A DNA stretch of 64,000 nt from Megaustenia siamemsis (taxonomy: Eukaryota; Mollusca; Gastropoda; Stylommatophora; Ariophantidae). The stretch spans positions 55,966,333 to 56,030,332 of the forward strand of contig JAVIAB010000159.1 of NCBI GenBank assembly GCA_032433765.1, read 5' to 3'. Below the pieces are notes generated by a model. That model was not told the DNA's origin. It saw nothing but the letters and a program-made list of their open reading frames with translations, and searched no databases. How positions within the stretch are numbered: position 1 is the first letter of the stretch; each line of letters begins with the position of its first letter. Position numbers and translations under genes: made by a program. Shown piece by piece: positions 1-12,000 of the stretch.

Positions 1-30
1 TTTTTATGATTTTCCCTTTAATATGGTGTG

Positions 31-53
31 AGTGTGTGTGTGTGTGTGTGTGA
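31..53. repeat. (TG)n microsatellite
   Basis: Uninterrupted GT dinucleotide run near the window start. No gene is visible around it. Confidence 0.9.
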
Positions 54-249
54 TAACATATATACATGGTTTCCATAAAAGTTATATATTTACCATAACT
101 TATAATTTTTTTCTCTCTTGTTGACGGCTGTGATGTGAATTTTACGGGCACATAGTTAATTAAAAGCAGCAAAAGATTTAAACTCCAAAGCAGTTATTTT
201 TATGTAAAATAATAACTTGCACATAAAGATTGATAACACCAATGAGTCT

Positions 250-541
250 TAAAACAGCTAAAAATGAAAAAGAGAACCACTAAACACAATTCAAACAAGA
301 CAAATACGATTTTTGGGTCGTATTAAAAGACACAACAGCCTACTAAAAGTAATCCCGGAGGGGAAAATGCAAGGTAAAAGAGGCAGAGGCAGACCAAAAC
401 TAACATGGACGAGTAACATTAACAGATGGACAAACCGGCCTATGACAACCTGCACCATCAAAGCAAGAGACAGAGCAGAATGGCGTTCCATGTTAGCCAA
501 CCTTCGTTGCGGAGATGGCACTACATGATGATGATGATGAA
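250..541 (+). mobile_element. LINE 3' end fragment, (ATG)n-tailed
   Basis: The plus strand encodes the C-terminal tail typical of non-LTR reverse transcriptases: a Gly-Lys-Arg-Gly-Arg-Gly-Arg-Pro-Lys-Leu-Thr-Trp motif (about 360-410), then a run ending in an Arg-Ala-Glu-Trp-Arg block. It ends in a short ATG-repeat tail at about 525-541. The endonuclease and RT core are absent, so this is a 5'-truncated copy. The same family recurs, more decayed, at 22690-23345, 36070-36740 and 50737-51407, where the nucleotide sequence around the 'acacaattcaaacaagacaa' stretch is almost the same. Confidence 0.7.
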
Positions 542-1432
542 CACCAATGGGGCACAATAGAAACATTGAAAGCAGTTTCAATAAATGTAGATGTTGCAAA
601 ATCGGAGTCACACCTCCAAAAGCAAGTGAACCACTCTTACGTAATATCCTGATTTTATTGTTTCCCCTTATCTGTATAATCTTTATAATAAAAATAGTTA
701 CCTAATTTTAAATAGTTTGAGATTGAGGAGAGGGAAACTAAAGCAATGAACGGTTAGCGACTGGGCAAAATAATCACTAGGGAGACTGAAGAGAATAGTT
801 GTGTTCGTTGCAACAAATAACTAATCGATACATGGGTTAGAGGAGTTGATGTATTAGTGGATAGATCCCCAAACGATACGTACATTGTCTAAAGCTGTGC
901 TGACCACATTTTGTCGATGTCAGTAACATATTTCAATAACAAGAGAGTGCACCCACATTGACATAATTAGTTCGATTATTCTTAACAAAACTAATCTGAA
1001 CTCACTACTGATCTTCCACATTGGTTTTATGTTCCACATCACTTGAACCCTCATTTATATTTCAAAGCCAGTTCTGTTACGGAAAGTCAGTGACTGATAA
1101 AGAAATGTGATGACTGCTACATCAAGACACAAACATCAGGGGACTGAATCGTACAAATGGGATTGAATGTTGGGGAACTGCTTGCTTCCCTTTTTCTAAA
1201 ATAAATCCTCAGCATGGCGATCTCAATGATGGCATTGAAATATGTTATTTATGTTGATGTTGCATTGTTGTTTCTTTCTTCGCATCTTGTCATTACCAAT
1301 GATTAGATCAGAGTAACAATTAGAAGAGAAAAAAGAATTATATCTAATAGCATCAATACGTCATGCGTATTCTTTCTTCTTCGTTAATGGCATAGAGAGA
1401 AAGCACAACTTGATTGAAAGAACAAGCACAAG
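542..1432. other. No recognisable feature
   Basis: AT-rich sequence with stop codons in all frames at short intervals. I see no gene, RNA or clear repeat here. Confidence 0.5.
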
Positions 1433-1529
1433 TGGGTGAAAACTCGAGTGCTAAGACGCCGGTTCAAGTCTCGTACTTTACCTTTACCTTTACCTTTACC
1501 TTTACCTTTACCTTTACCTTTACCTTTAA
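1433..1529 (+). mobile_element. SINE A, 3' fragment with (TTTACC)n tail
   Basis: The stretch at 1448-1474 matches, in inverted orientation, the 3' end of the full SINE A at 17070-17393 (shared block 'gtgctaagacgccggttcaa'). It is followed by nine or so TTTACC units, 1475-1529. The tRNA-like head is missing, so the copy is 5' truncated, as LINE-mobilised SINEs often are. Confidence 0.7.
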
Positions 1530-1839
1530 CCACCAGACGACACTTAAAGAACTAACGTGGCAAAAAGTGAAGGTTACACTATAACATGATATTGTTTGTA
1601 TGAACGCTTTCTGTTCTGTAAATGCACCACGTTTGCTTGTCATGTAACCAACATTATCTGTTCAGAACTTCAAAAGTAGTAGTAGCCTCTATCAGTCATT
1701 GTTGACTGTTGATGTTTCGGCGCCACTAGAAATGTTATTTGTTTCTTTTCTTTCGCCGTGCATTCTAGTTTGTTTTTTTCCTGAATCTTTGTGCTTCTTG
1801 TTTGAGTCGAAGCTTTAGAGTGTTTCCAAATAATGTCGT

Positions 1840-2128
1840 CTTTATTCTTCCAGGGGAGCCGCGATAGCTCAGTGGTTAGTGAACTGGACTACAAAGGACA
1901 AGGGGTAGGGTTCGATCCCCACCGACGGCTTCCGGGTTCACCCAGCCTGAAATGGGTACCGGATATTTTTCTGGGAAAGTAAAGCAGCACGGGCGTAATA
2001 CCGACCACATTACCACAAAAATCATGTCCTGAAGGTATGTAAAATATAGGGTCACTAACTATTTGTATTTCCCTATACGCCACTTGACGTGACGGGGGTA
2101 CTTTACTTTACTTTACTTTATTCTTCCA
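1840..2128 (+). mobile_element. SINE B, full-length tRNA-derived, with 13-bp TSD
   Basis: Starts with a tRNA-like head: an A-box-like 'tagctcagtgg' at about 1865 and a B-box-like 'ggttcgatccc' at about 1909, about 45 bp apart, as in an internal RNA polymerase III promoter. A tRNA-unrelated body follows, then a (CTTTA)n tail at 2098-2120. The element is bracketed by the direct repeat 'ctttattcttcca' at 1840-1852 and 2116-2128, a target-site duplication marking a retrotransposition event. Related copies: 34497-34756 (head to tail), and 3' halves at 21640-21805, 35121-35183, 49256-49421 and 49788-49850. Confidence 0.85.
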
Positions 2129-2229
2129 AATGATACCAAAGTAGTGTAGTACACAATAACAAGTGTCCATTCAAAAGGAGTAGTAGTAAAAGTAGAATTA
2201 CTATTAATGACAGCATCACGATTAGTAAT

Positions 2230-2537
2230 ATGGGACAGTCGATAGCCTAGTTGAGAAAACCATCCCATAAGCTACCTACGTTCGGACAACCTGTTTTAGA
2301 TTCCCACTGAATGTAGTGTGAATTGTACTCGTAGCTGGATCAAAAAATACCCCTGCGGTCGACCCAGCCGCTGACAGAAATGGGTACCAGGTTTTATACT
2401 TTAGGAAGGTGAATGGCGTCTCGCTCGTGAGTAATGATGCTTTTAGGCGACATTAGACCTCAGGTTCCGAATACTTCTGGATAGTGGGAAAAACCCCTGT
2501 GCTAAGACGTTGATTCACGGCTCGTACCTTTACCTTT
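2230..2537 (+). mobile_element. SINE A, diverged near-full copy
   Basis: Aligns by eye, with many differences, to the reverse complement of the element at 17070-17393: a tRNA-like head (about 2236-2310), a 'gtgtgaattgtactcg' segment, the 'cagaaatgggtacca' core near 2375, and a 3' end ending in 'gtacctttacctttac'. The B-box region is degraded, so it is an old inactive copy. Confidence 0.65.
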
Positions 2538-2564
2538 ACAATAAGTATTAGTATTAACAATAGT

Positions 2565-2925
2565 AGTATTAATCATCATCATCATCATCATCATCATCAT
2601 GTACCCTGCCGGCTGGCGTAGGCGATCATGTCCCTCCACAATCTTCTACCTACAGTGCATCGTATGAGTTCTGTTGTTGACTGTTTTCCATGCCATGACA
2701 CCAAGCTATCCAGTATTTTCTCTCTTTGTCGTCCGCGATCTCTCTTTCCTTTTATTTTGCCAGTTTTAAACAAGTATTCCAACTTTCCTCTTCTCATGAT
2801 GTGCCCAAAAAATGTTGATTGCTTCTTTCTGATGTTTTTTAGACCTCCGTTTTTGTGTTGGCCTCTTTGAGAACTTCCTCATTGGTCTTTTTATCTGACC
2901 CGGGAACTTTCAACATTCTTCTGAG
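2565..2925 (-). mobile_element. LINE 3' fragment, minus strand, (ATG)n tail
   Basis: Read on the minus strand it encodes the last part of a LINE ORF: an Arg-Arg-Gly-Lys-Leu-Glu-Tyr start, a Lys-Gly-Lys-Arg-Asp-Arg-Gly-Arg-Gln motif, and a C-terminal Leu-Trp-Arg-Asp-Met block (about 2797-2597). The ATG-repeat tail appears on the plus strand as the CAT run at about 2573-2600. It is strongly 5' truncated. A related fragment in the opposite orientation lies at 19030-19400. Confidence 0.65.
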
Positions 2926-3031
2926 AAATCAGTAGTATTAATAGCAGTTGGAATTCATCGTCGAGTGCTGTCCTGCGCGAACAGTTGGAAAGAGCACCAT
3001 TCCGATATGTCGCTTTCTTTGTTAAAACAGG

Positions 3032-3044
3032 TTGTCATTGGCTG
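3032..3044. repeat. Left copy of 13-bp direct repeat flanking the satellite array
   Basis: 'ttgtcattggctg' occurs here exactly at the left edge of the 438-bp array and again at 16911-16923 exactly at its right edge. The central 8 bases 'gtcattgg' are not part of the monomer; the outer 'tt' and 'ctg' could be microhomology with it. Interpreted as a target-site duplication. Confidence 0.7.
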
Positions 3045-6000
3045 GTAACAAATAATAATACATAAATATTATTATATGGGGAACTTCCGAGGCGATAATA
3101 GGGAATAATAGAACAAATAAGTATGTGTTAGCACTCGGAAAAATTAACAGACAAACAACAACAGAAAAAAACGAAGAACAATATATGGTCCGAAGTGGGA
3201 TCGAACCCGTACTCACTGGCACCGCGCCTTGCCACGAGAGGCCGAACGCTTGGCACACTGCCACTCAGCCAACTAAAAAATTGGCTATTGTAGTAGTGTC
3301 TTCCACGAAAGGCGCTCTCAATGACTATAGCATAGGGTAACGATCTCAGACCGGAAATAAATTGTATATTTGTACTTTCCTATTAATGCAAGTATCTCCC
3401 AGTAGGGCTGAATACTTGTGTTGTAGACAAACATTTATAGGACGAAACAGCACGAATAGTAGTTTCCAGTGGTTATATACTGGTAACAAATAATAATACA
3501 TAAATATTATTATATGGGGAACTTCCGAGGCGATAATAGGGAATAATAGAACAAATAAGTATGTGTTAGCACTCGGAAAAATTAACAGACAAACAACAAC
3601 AGAAAAAAACGAAGAACAATATATGGTCCGAAGTGGGATCGAACCCGTACTCACTGGCACCGCGCCTTGCCACGAGAGGCCGAACGCTTGGCACACTGCC
3701 ACTCAGCCAACTAAAAAATTGGCTATTGTAGTAGTGTCTTCCACGAAAGGCGCTCTCAATGACTATAGCATAGGGTAACGATCTCAGACCGGAAATAAAT
3801 TGTATATTTGTACTTTCCTATTAATGCAAGTATCTCCCAGTAGGGCTGAATACTTGTGTTGTAGACAAACATTTATAGGACGAAACAGCACGAATAGTAG
3901 TTTCCAGTGGTTATATACTGGTAACAAATAATAATACATAAATATTATTATATGGGGAACTTCCGAGGCGATAATAGGGAATAATAGAACAAATAAGTAT
4001 GTGTTAGCACTCGGAAAAATTAACAGACAAACAACAACAGAAAAAAACGAAGAACAATATATGGTCCGAAGTGGGATCGAACCCGTACTCACTGGCACCG
4101 CGCCTTGCCACGAGAGGCCGAACGCTTGGCACACTGCCACTCAGCCAACTAAAAAATTGGCTATTGTAGTAGTGTCTTCCACGAAAGGCGCTCTCAATGA
4201 CTATAGCATAGGGTAACGATCTCAGACCGGAAATAAATTGTATATTTGTACTTTCCTATTAATGCAAGTATCTCCCAGTAGGGCTGAATACTTGTGTTGT
4301 AGACAAACATTTATAGGACGAAACAGCACGAATAGTAGTTTCCAGTGGTTATATACTGGTAACAAATAATAATACATAAATATTATTATATGGGGAACTT
4401 CCGAGGCGATAATAGGGAATAATAGAACAAATAAGTATGTGTTAGCACTCGGAAAAATTAACAGACAAACAACAACAGAAAAAAACGAAGAACAATATAT
4501 GGTCCGAAGTGGGATCGAACCCGTACTCACTGGCACCGCGCCTTGCCACGAGAGGCCGAACGCTTGGCACACTGCCACTCAGCCAACTAAAAAATTGGCT
4601 ATTGTAGTAGTGTCTTCCACGAAAGGCGCTCTCAATGACTATAGCATAGGGTAACGATCTCAGACCGGAAATAAATTGTATATTTGTACTTTCCTATTAA
4701 TGCAAGTATCTCCCAGTAGGGCTGAATACTTGTGTTGTAGACAAACATTTATAGGACGAAACAGCACGAATAGTAGTTTCCAGTGGTTATATACTGGTAA
4801 CAAATAATAATACATAAATATTATTATATGGGGAACTTCCGAGGCGATAATAGGGAATAATAGAACAAATAAGTATGTGTTAGCACTCGGAAAAATTAAC
4901 AGACAAACAACAACAGAAAAAAACGAAGAACAATATATGGTCCGAAGTGGGATCGAACCCGTACTCACTGGCACCGCGCCTTGCCACGAGAGGCCGAACG
5001 CTTGGCACACTGCCACTCAGCCAACTAAAAAATTGGCTATTGTAGTAGTGTCTTCCACGAAAGGCGCTCTCAATGACTATAGCATAGGGTAACGATCTCA
5101 GACCGGAAATAAATTGTATATTTGTACTTTCCTATTAATGCAAGTATCTCCCAGTAGGGCTGAATACTTGTGTTGTAGACAAACATTTTAGGACGAAACA
5201 GCACGAATAGTAGTTTCCAGTGGTTATATACTGGTAACAAATAATAATACATAAATATTATTATATGGGGAACTTCCGAGGCGATAATAGGGAATAATAG
5301 AACAAATAAGTATGTGTTAGCACTCGGAAAAATTAACAGACAAACAACAACAGAAAAAAACGAAGAACAATATATGGTCCGAAGTGGGATCGAACCCGTA
5401 CTCACTGGCACCGCGCCTTGCCACGAGAGGCCGAACGCTTGGCACACTGCCACTCAGCCAACTAAAAAATTGGCTATTGTAGTAGTGTCTTCCACGAAAG
5501 GCGCTCTCAATGACTATAGCATAGGGTAACGATCTCAGACCGGAAATAAATTGTATATTTGTACTTTCCTATTAATGCAAGTATCTCCCAGTAGGGCTGA
5601 ATACTTGTGTTGTAGACAAACATTTATAGGACGAAACAGCACGAATAGTAGTTTCCAGTGGTTATATACTGGTAACAAATAATAATACATAAATATTATT
5701 ATATGGGGAACTTCCGAGGCGATAATAGGGAATAATAGAACAAATAAGTATGTGTTAGCACTCGGAAAAATTAACAGACAAACAACAACAGAAAAAAACG
5801 AAGAACAATATATGGTCCGAAGTGGGATCGAACCCGTACTCACTGGCACCGCGCCTTGCCACGAGAGGCCGAACGCTTGGCACACTGCCACTCAGCCAAC
5901 TAAAAAATTGGCTATTGTAGTAGTGTCTTCCACGAAAGGCGCTCTCAATGACTATAGCATAGGGTAACGATCTCAGACCGGAAATAAATTGTATATTTGT

Positions 6001-9000
6001 ACTTTCCTATTAATGCAAGTATCTCCCAGTAGGGCTGAATACTTGTGTTGTAGACAAACATTTATAGGACGAAACAGCACGAATAGTAGTTTCCAGTGGT
6101 TATATACTGGTAACAAATAATAATACATAAATATTATTATATGGGGAACTTCCGAGGCGATAATAGGGAATAATAGAACAAATAAGTATGTGTTAGCACT
6201 CGGAAAAATTAACAGACAAACAACAACAGAAAAAAACGAAGAACAATATATGGTCCGAAGTGGGATCGAACCCGTACTCACTGGCACCGCGCCTTGCCAC
6301 GAGAGGCCGAACGCTTGGCACACTGCCACTCAGCCAACTAAAAAATTGGCTATTGTAGTAGTGTCTTCCACGAAAGGCGCTCTCAATGACTATAGCATAG
6401 GGTAACGATCTCAGACCGGAAATAAATTGTATATTTGTACTTTCCTATTAATGCAAGTATCTCCCAGTAGGGCTGAATACTTGTGTTGTAGACAAACATT
6501 TATAGGACGAAACAGCACGAATAGTAGTTTCCAGTGGTTATATACTGGTAACAAATAATAATACATAAATATTATTATATGGGGAACTTCCGAGGCGATA
6601 ATAGGGAATAATAGAACAAATAAGTATGTGTTAGCACTCGGAAAAATTAACAGACAAACAACAACAGAAAAAAACGAAGAACAATATATGGTCCGAAGTG
6701 GGATCGAACCCGTACTCACTGGCACCGCGCCTTGCCACGAGAGGCCGAACGCTTGGCACACTGCCACTCAGCCAACTAAAAAATTGGCTATTGTAGTAGT
6801 GTCTTCCACGAAAGGCGCTCTCAATGACTATAGCATAGGGTAACGATCTCAGACCGGAAATAAATTGTATATTTGTACTTTCCTATTAATGCAAGTATCT
6901 CCCAGTAGGGCTGAATACTTGTGTTGTAGACAAACATTTATAGGACGAAACAGCACGAATAGTAGTTTCCAGTGGTTATATACTGGTAACAAATAATAAT
7001 ACATAAATATTATTATATGGGGAACTTCCGAGGCGATAATAGGGAATAATAGAACAAATAAGTATGTGTTAGCACTCGGAAAAATTAACAGACAAACAAC
7101 AACAGAAAAAAACGAAGAACAATATATGGTCCGAAGTGGGATCGAACCCGTACTCACTGGCACCGCGCCTTGCCACGAGAGGCCGAACGCTTGGCACACT
7201 GCCACTCAGCCAACTAAAAAATTGGCTATTGTAGTAGTGTCTTCCACGAAAGGCGCTCTCAATGACTATAGCATAGGGTAACGATCTCAGACCGGAAATA
7301 AATTGTATATTTGTACTTTCCTATTAATGCAAGTATCTCCCAGTAGGGCTGAATACTTGTGTTGTAGACAAACATTTTAGGACGAAACAGCACGAATAGT
7401 AGTTTCCAGTGGTTATATACTGGTAACAAATAATAATACATAAATATTATTATATGGGGAACTTCCGAGGCGATAATAGGGAATAATAGAACAAATAAGT
7501 ATGTGTTAGCACTCGGAAAAATTAACAGACAAACAACAACAGAAAAAAACGAAGAACAATATATGGTCCGAAGTGGGATCGAACCCGTACTCACTGGCAC
7601 CGCGCCTTGCCACGAGAGGCCGAACGCTTGGCACACTGCCACTCAGCCAACTAAAAAATTGGCTATTGTAGTAGTGTCTTCCACGAAAGGCGCTCTCAAT
7701 GACTATAGCATAGGGTAACGATCTCAGACCGGAAATAAATTGTATATTTGTACTTTCCTATTAATGCAAGTATCTCCCAGTAGGGCTGAATACTTGTGTT
7801 GTAGACAAACATTTATAGGACGAAACAGCACGAATAGTAGTTTCCAGTGGTTATATACTGGTAACAAATAATAATACATAAATATTATTATATGGGGAAC
7901 TTCCGAGGCGATAATAGGGAATAATAGAACAAATAAGTATGTGTTAGCACTCGGAAAAATTAACAGACAAACAACAACAGAAAAAAACGAAGAACAATAT
8001 ATGGTCCGAAGTGGGATCGAACCCGTACTCACTGGCACCGCGCCTTGCCACGAGAGGCCGAACGCTTGGCACACTGCCACTCAGCCAACTAAAAAATTGG
8101 CTATTGTAGTAGTGTCTTCCACGAAAGGCGCTCTCAATGACTATAGCATAGGGTAACGATCTCAGACCGGAAATAAATTGTATATTTGTACTTTCCTATT
8201 AATGCAAGTATCTCCCAGTAGGGCTGAATACTTGTGTTGTAGACAAACATTTATAGGACGAAACAGCACGAATAGTAGTTTCCAGTGGTTATATACTGGT
8301 AACAAATAATAATACATAAATATTATTATATGGGGAACTTCCGAGGCGATAATAGGGAATAATAGAACAAATAAGTATGTGTTAGCACTCGGAAAAATTA
8401 ACAGACAAACAACAACAGAAAAAAACGAAGAACAATATATGGTCCGAAGTGGGATCGAACCCGTACTCACTGGCACCGCGCCTTGCCACGAGAGGCCGAA
8501 CGCTTGGCACACTGCCACTCAGCCAACTAAAAAATTGGCTATTGTAGTAGTGTCTTCCACGAAAGGCGCTCTCAATGACTATAGCATAGGGTAACGATCT
8601 CAGACCGGAAATAAATTGTATATTTGTACTTTCCTATTAATGCAAGTATCTCCCAGTAGGGCTGAATACTTGTGTTGTAGACAAACATTTATAGGACGAA
8701 ACAGCACGAATAGTAGTTTCCAGTGGTTATATACTGGTAACAAATAATAATACATAAATATTATTATATGGGGAACTTCCGAGGCGATAATAGGGAATAA
8801 TAGAACAAATAAGTATGTGTTAGCACTCGGAAAAATTAACAGACAAACAACAACAGAAAAAAACGAAGAACAATATATGGTCCGAAGTGGGATCGAACCC
8901 GTACTCACTGGCACCGCGCCTTGCCACGAGAGGCCGAACGCTTGGCACACTGCCACTCAGCCAACTAAAAAATTGGCTATTGTAGTAGTGTCTTCCACGA

Positions 9001-12000
9001 AAGGCGCTCTCAATGACTATAGCATAGGGTAACGATCTCAGACCGGAAATAAATTGTATATTTGTACTTTCCTATTAATGCAAGTATCTCCCAGTAGGGC
9101 TGAATACTTGTGTTGTAGACAAACATTTATAGGACGAAACAGCACGAATAGTAGTTTCCAGTGGTTATATACTGGTAACAAATAATAATACATAAATATT
9201 ATTATATGGGGAACTTCCGAGGCGATAATAGGGAATAATAGAACAAATAAGTATGTGTTAGCACTCGGAAAAATTAACAGACAAACAACAACAGAAAAAA
9301 ACGAAGAACAATATATGGTCCGAAGTGGGATCGAACCCGTACTCACTGGCACCGCGCCTTGCCACGAGAGGCCGAACGCTTGGCACACTGCCACTCAGCC
9401 AACTAAAAAATTGGCTATTGTAGTAGTGTCTTCCACGAAAGGCGCTCTCAATGACTATAGCATAGGGTAACGATCTCAGACCGGAAATAAATTGTATATT
9501 TGTACTTTCCTATTAATGCAAGTATCTCCCAGTAGGGCTGAATACTTGTGTTGTAGACAAACATTTATAGGACGAAACAGCACGAATAGTAGTTTCCAGT
9601 GGTTATATACTGGTAACAAATAATAATACATAAATATTATTATATGGGGAACTTCCGAGGCGATAATAGGGAATAATAGAACAAATAAGTATGTGTTAGC
9701 ACTCGGAAAAATTAACAGACAAACAACAACAGAAAAAAACGAAGAACAATATATGGTCCGAAGTGGGATCGAACCCGTACTCACTGGCACCGCGCCTTGC
9801 CACGAGAGGCCGAACGCTTGGCACACTGCCACTCAGCCAACTAAAAAATTGGCTATTGTAGTAGTGTCTTCCACGAAAGGCGCTCTCAATGACTATAGCA
9901 TAGGGTAACGATCTCAGACCGGAAATAAATTGTATATTTGTACTTTCCTATTAATGCAAGTATCTCCCAGTAGGGCTGAATACTTGTGTTGTAGACAAAC
10001 ATTTTAGGACGAAACAGCACGAATAGTAGTTTCCAGTGGTTATATACTGGTAACAAATAATAATACATAAATATTATTATATGGGGAACTTCCGAGGCGA
10101 TAATAGGGAATAATAGAACAAATAAGTATGTGTTAGCACTCGGAAAAATTAACAGACAAACAACAACAGAAAAAAACGAAGAACAATATATGGTCCGAAG
10201 TGGGATCGAACCCGTACTCACTGGCACCGCGCCTTGCCACGAGAGGCCGAACGCTTGGCACACTGCCACTCAGCCAACTAAAAAATTGGCTATTGTAGTA
10301 GTGTCTTCCACGAAAGGCGCTCTCAATGACTATAGCATAGGGTAACGATCTCAGACCGGAAATAAATTGTATATTTGTACTTTCCTATTAATGCAAGTAT
10401 CTCCCAGTAGGGCTGAATACTTGTGTTGTAGACAAACATTTTAGGACGAAACAGCACGAATAGTAGTTTCCAGTGGTTATATACTGGTAACAAATAATAA
10501 TACATAAATATTATTATATGGGGAACTTCCGAGGCGATAATAGGGAATAATAGAACAAATAAGTATGTGTTAGCACTCGGAAAAATTAACAGACAAACAA
10601 CAACAGAAAAAAACGAAGAACAATATATGGTCCGAAGTGGGATCGAACCCGTACTCACTGGCACCGCGCCTTGCCACGAGAGGCCGAACGCTTGGCACAC
10701 TGCCACTCAGCCAACTAAAAAATTGGCTATTGTAGTAGTGTCTTCCACGAAAGGCGCTCTCAATGACTATAGCATAGGGTAACGATCTCAGACCGGAAAT
10801 AAATTGTATATTTGTACTTTCCTATTAATGCAAGTATCTCCCAGTAGGGCTGAATACTTGTGTTGTAGACAAACATTTATAGGACGAAACAGCACGAATA
10901 GTAGTTTCCAGTGGTTATATACTGGTAACAAATAATAATACATAAATATTATTATATGGGGAACTTCCGAGGCGATAATAGGGAATAATAGAACAAATAA
11001 GTATGTGTTAGCACTCGGAAAAATTAACAGACAAACAACAACAGAAAAAAACGAAGAACAATATATGGTCCGAAGTGGGATCGAACCCGTACTCACTGGC
11101 ACCGCGCCTTGCCACGAGAGGCCGAACGCTTGGCACACTGCCACTCAGCCAACTAAAAAATTGGCTATTGTAGTAGTGTCTTCCACGAAAGGCGCTCTCA
11201 ATGACTATAGCATAGGGTAACGATCTCAGACCGGAAATAAATTGTATATTTGTACTTTCCTATTAATGCAAGTATCTCCCAGTAGGGCTGAATACTTGTG
11301 TTGTAGACAAACATTTATAGGACGAAACAGCACGAATAGTAGTTTCCAGTGGTTATATACTGGTAACAAATAATAATACATAAATATTATTATATGGGGA
11401 ACTTCCGAGGCGATAATAGGGAATAATAGAACAAATAAGTATGTGTTAGCACTCGGAAAAATTAACAGACAAACAACAACAGAAAAAAACGAAGAACAAT
11501 ATATGGTCCGAAGTGGGATCGAACCCGTACTCACTGGCACCGCGCCTTGCCACGAGAGGCCGAACGCTTGGCACACTGCCACTCAGCCAACTAAAAAATT
11601 GGCTATTGTAGTAGTGTCTTCCACGAAAGGCGCTCTCAATGACTATAGCATAGGGTAACGATCTCAGACCGGAAATAAATTGTATATTTGTACTTTCCTA
11701 TTAATGCAAGTATCTCCCAGTAGGGCTGAATACTTGTGTTGTAGACAAACATTTATAGGACGAAACAGCACGAATAGTAGTTTCCAGTGGTTATATACTG
11801 GTAACAAATAATAATACATAAATATTATTATATGGGGAACTTCCGAGGCGATAATAGGGAATAATAGAACAAATAAGTATGTGTTAGCACTCGGAAAAAT
11901 TAACAGACAAACAACAACAGAAAAAAACGAAGAACAATATATGGTCCGAAGTGGGATCGAACCCGTACTCACTGGCACCGCGCCTTGCCACGAGAGGCCG

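Noticed and set aside
1475..1529. (TTTACC)n as interstitial telomere repeat
   Set aside because: It differs from the metazoan TTAGGG unit and sits exactly at a SINE A 3' end, so it is a SINE tail.
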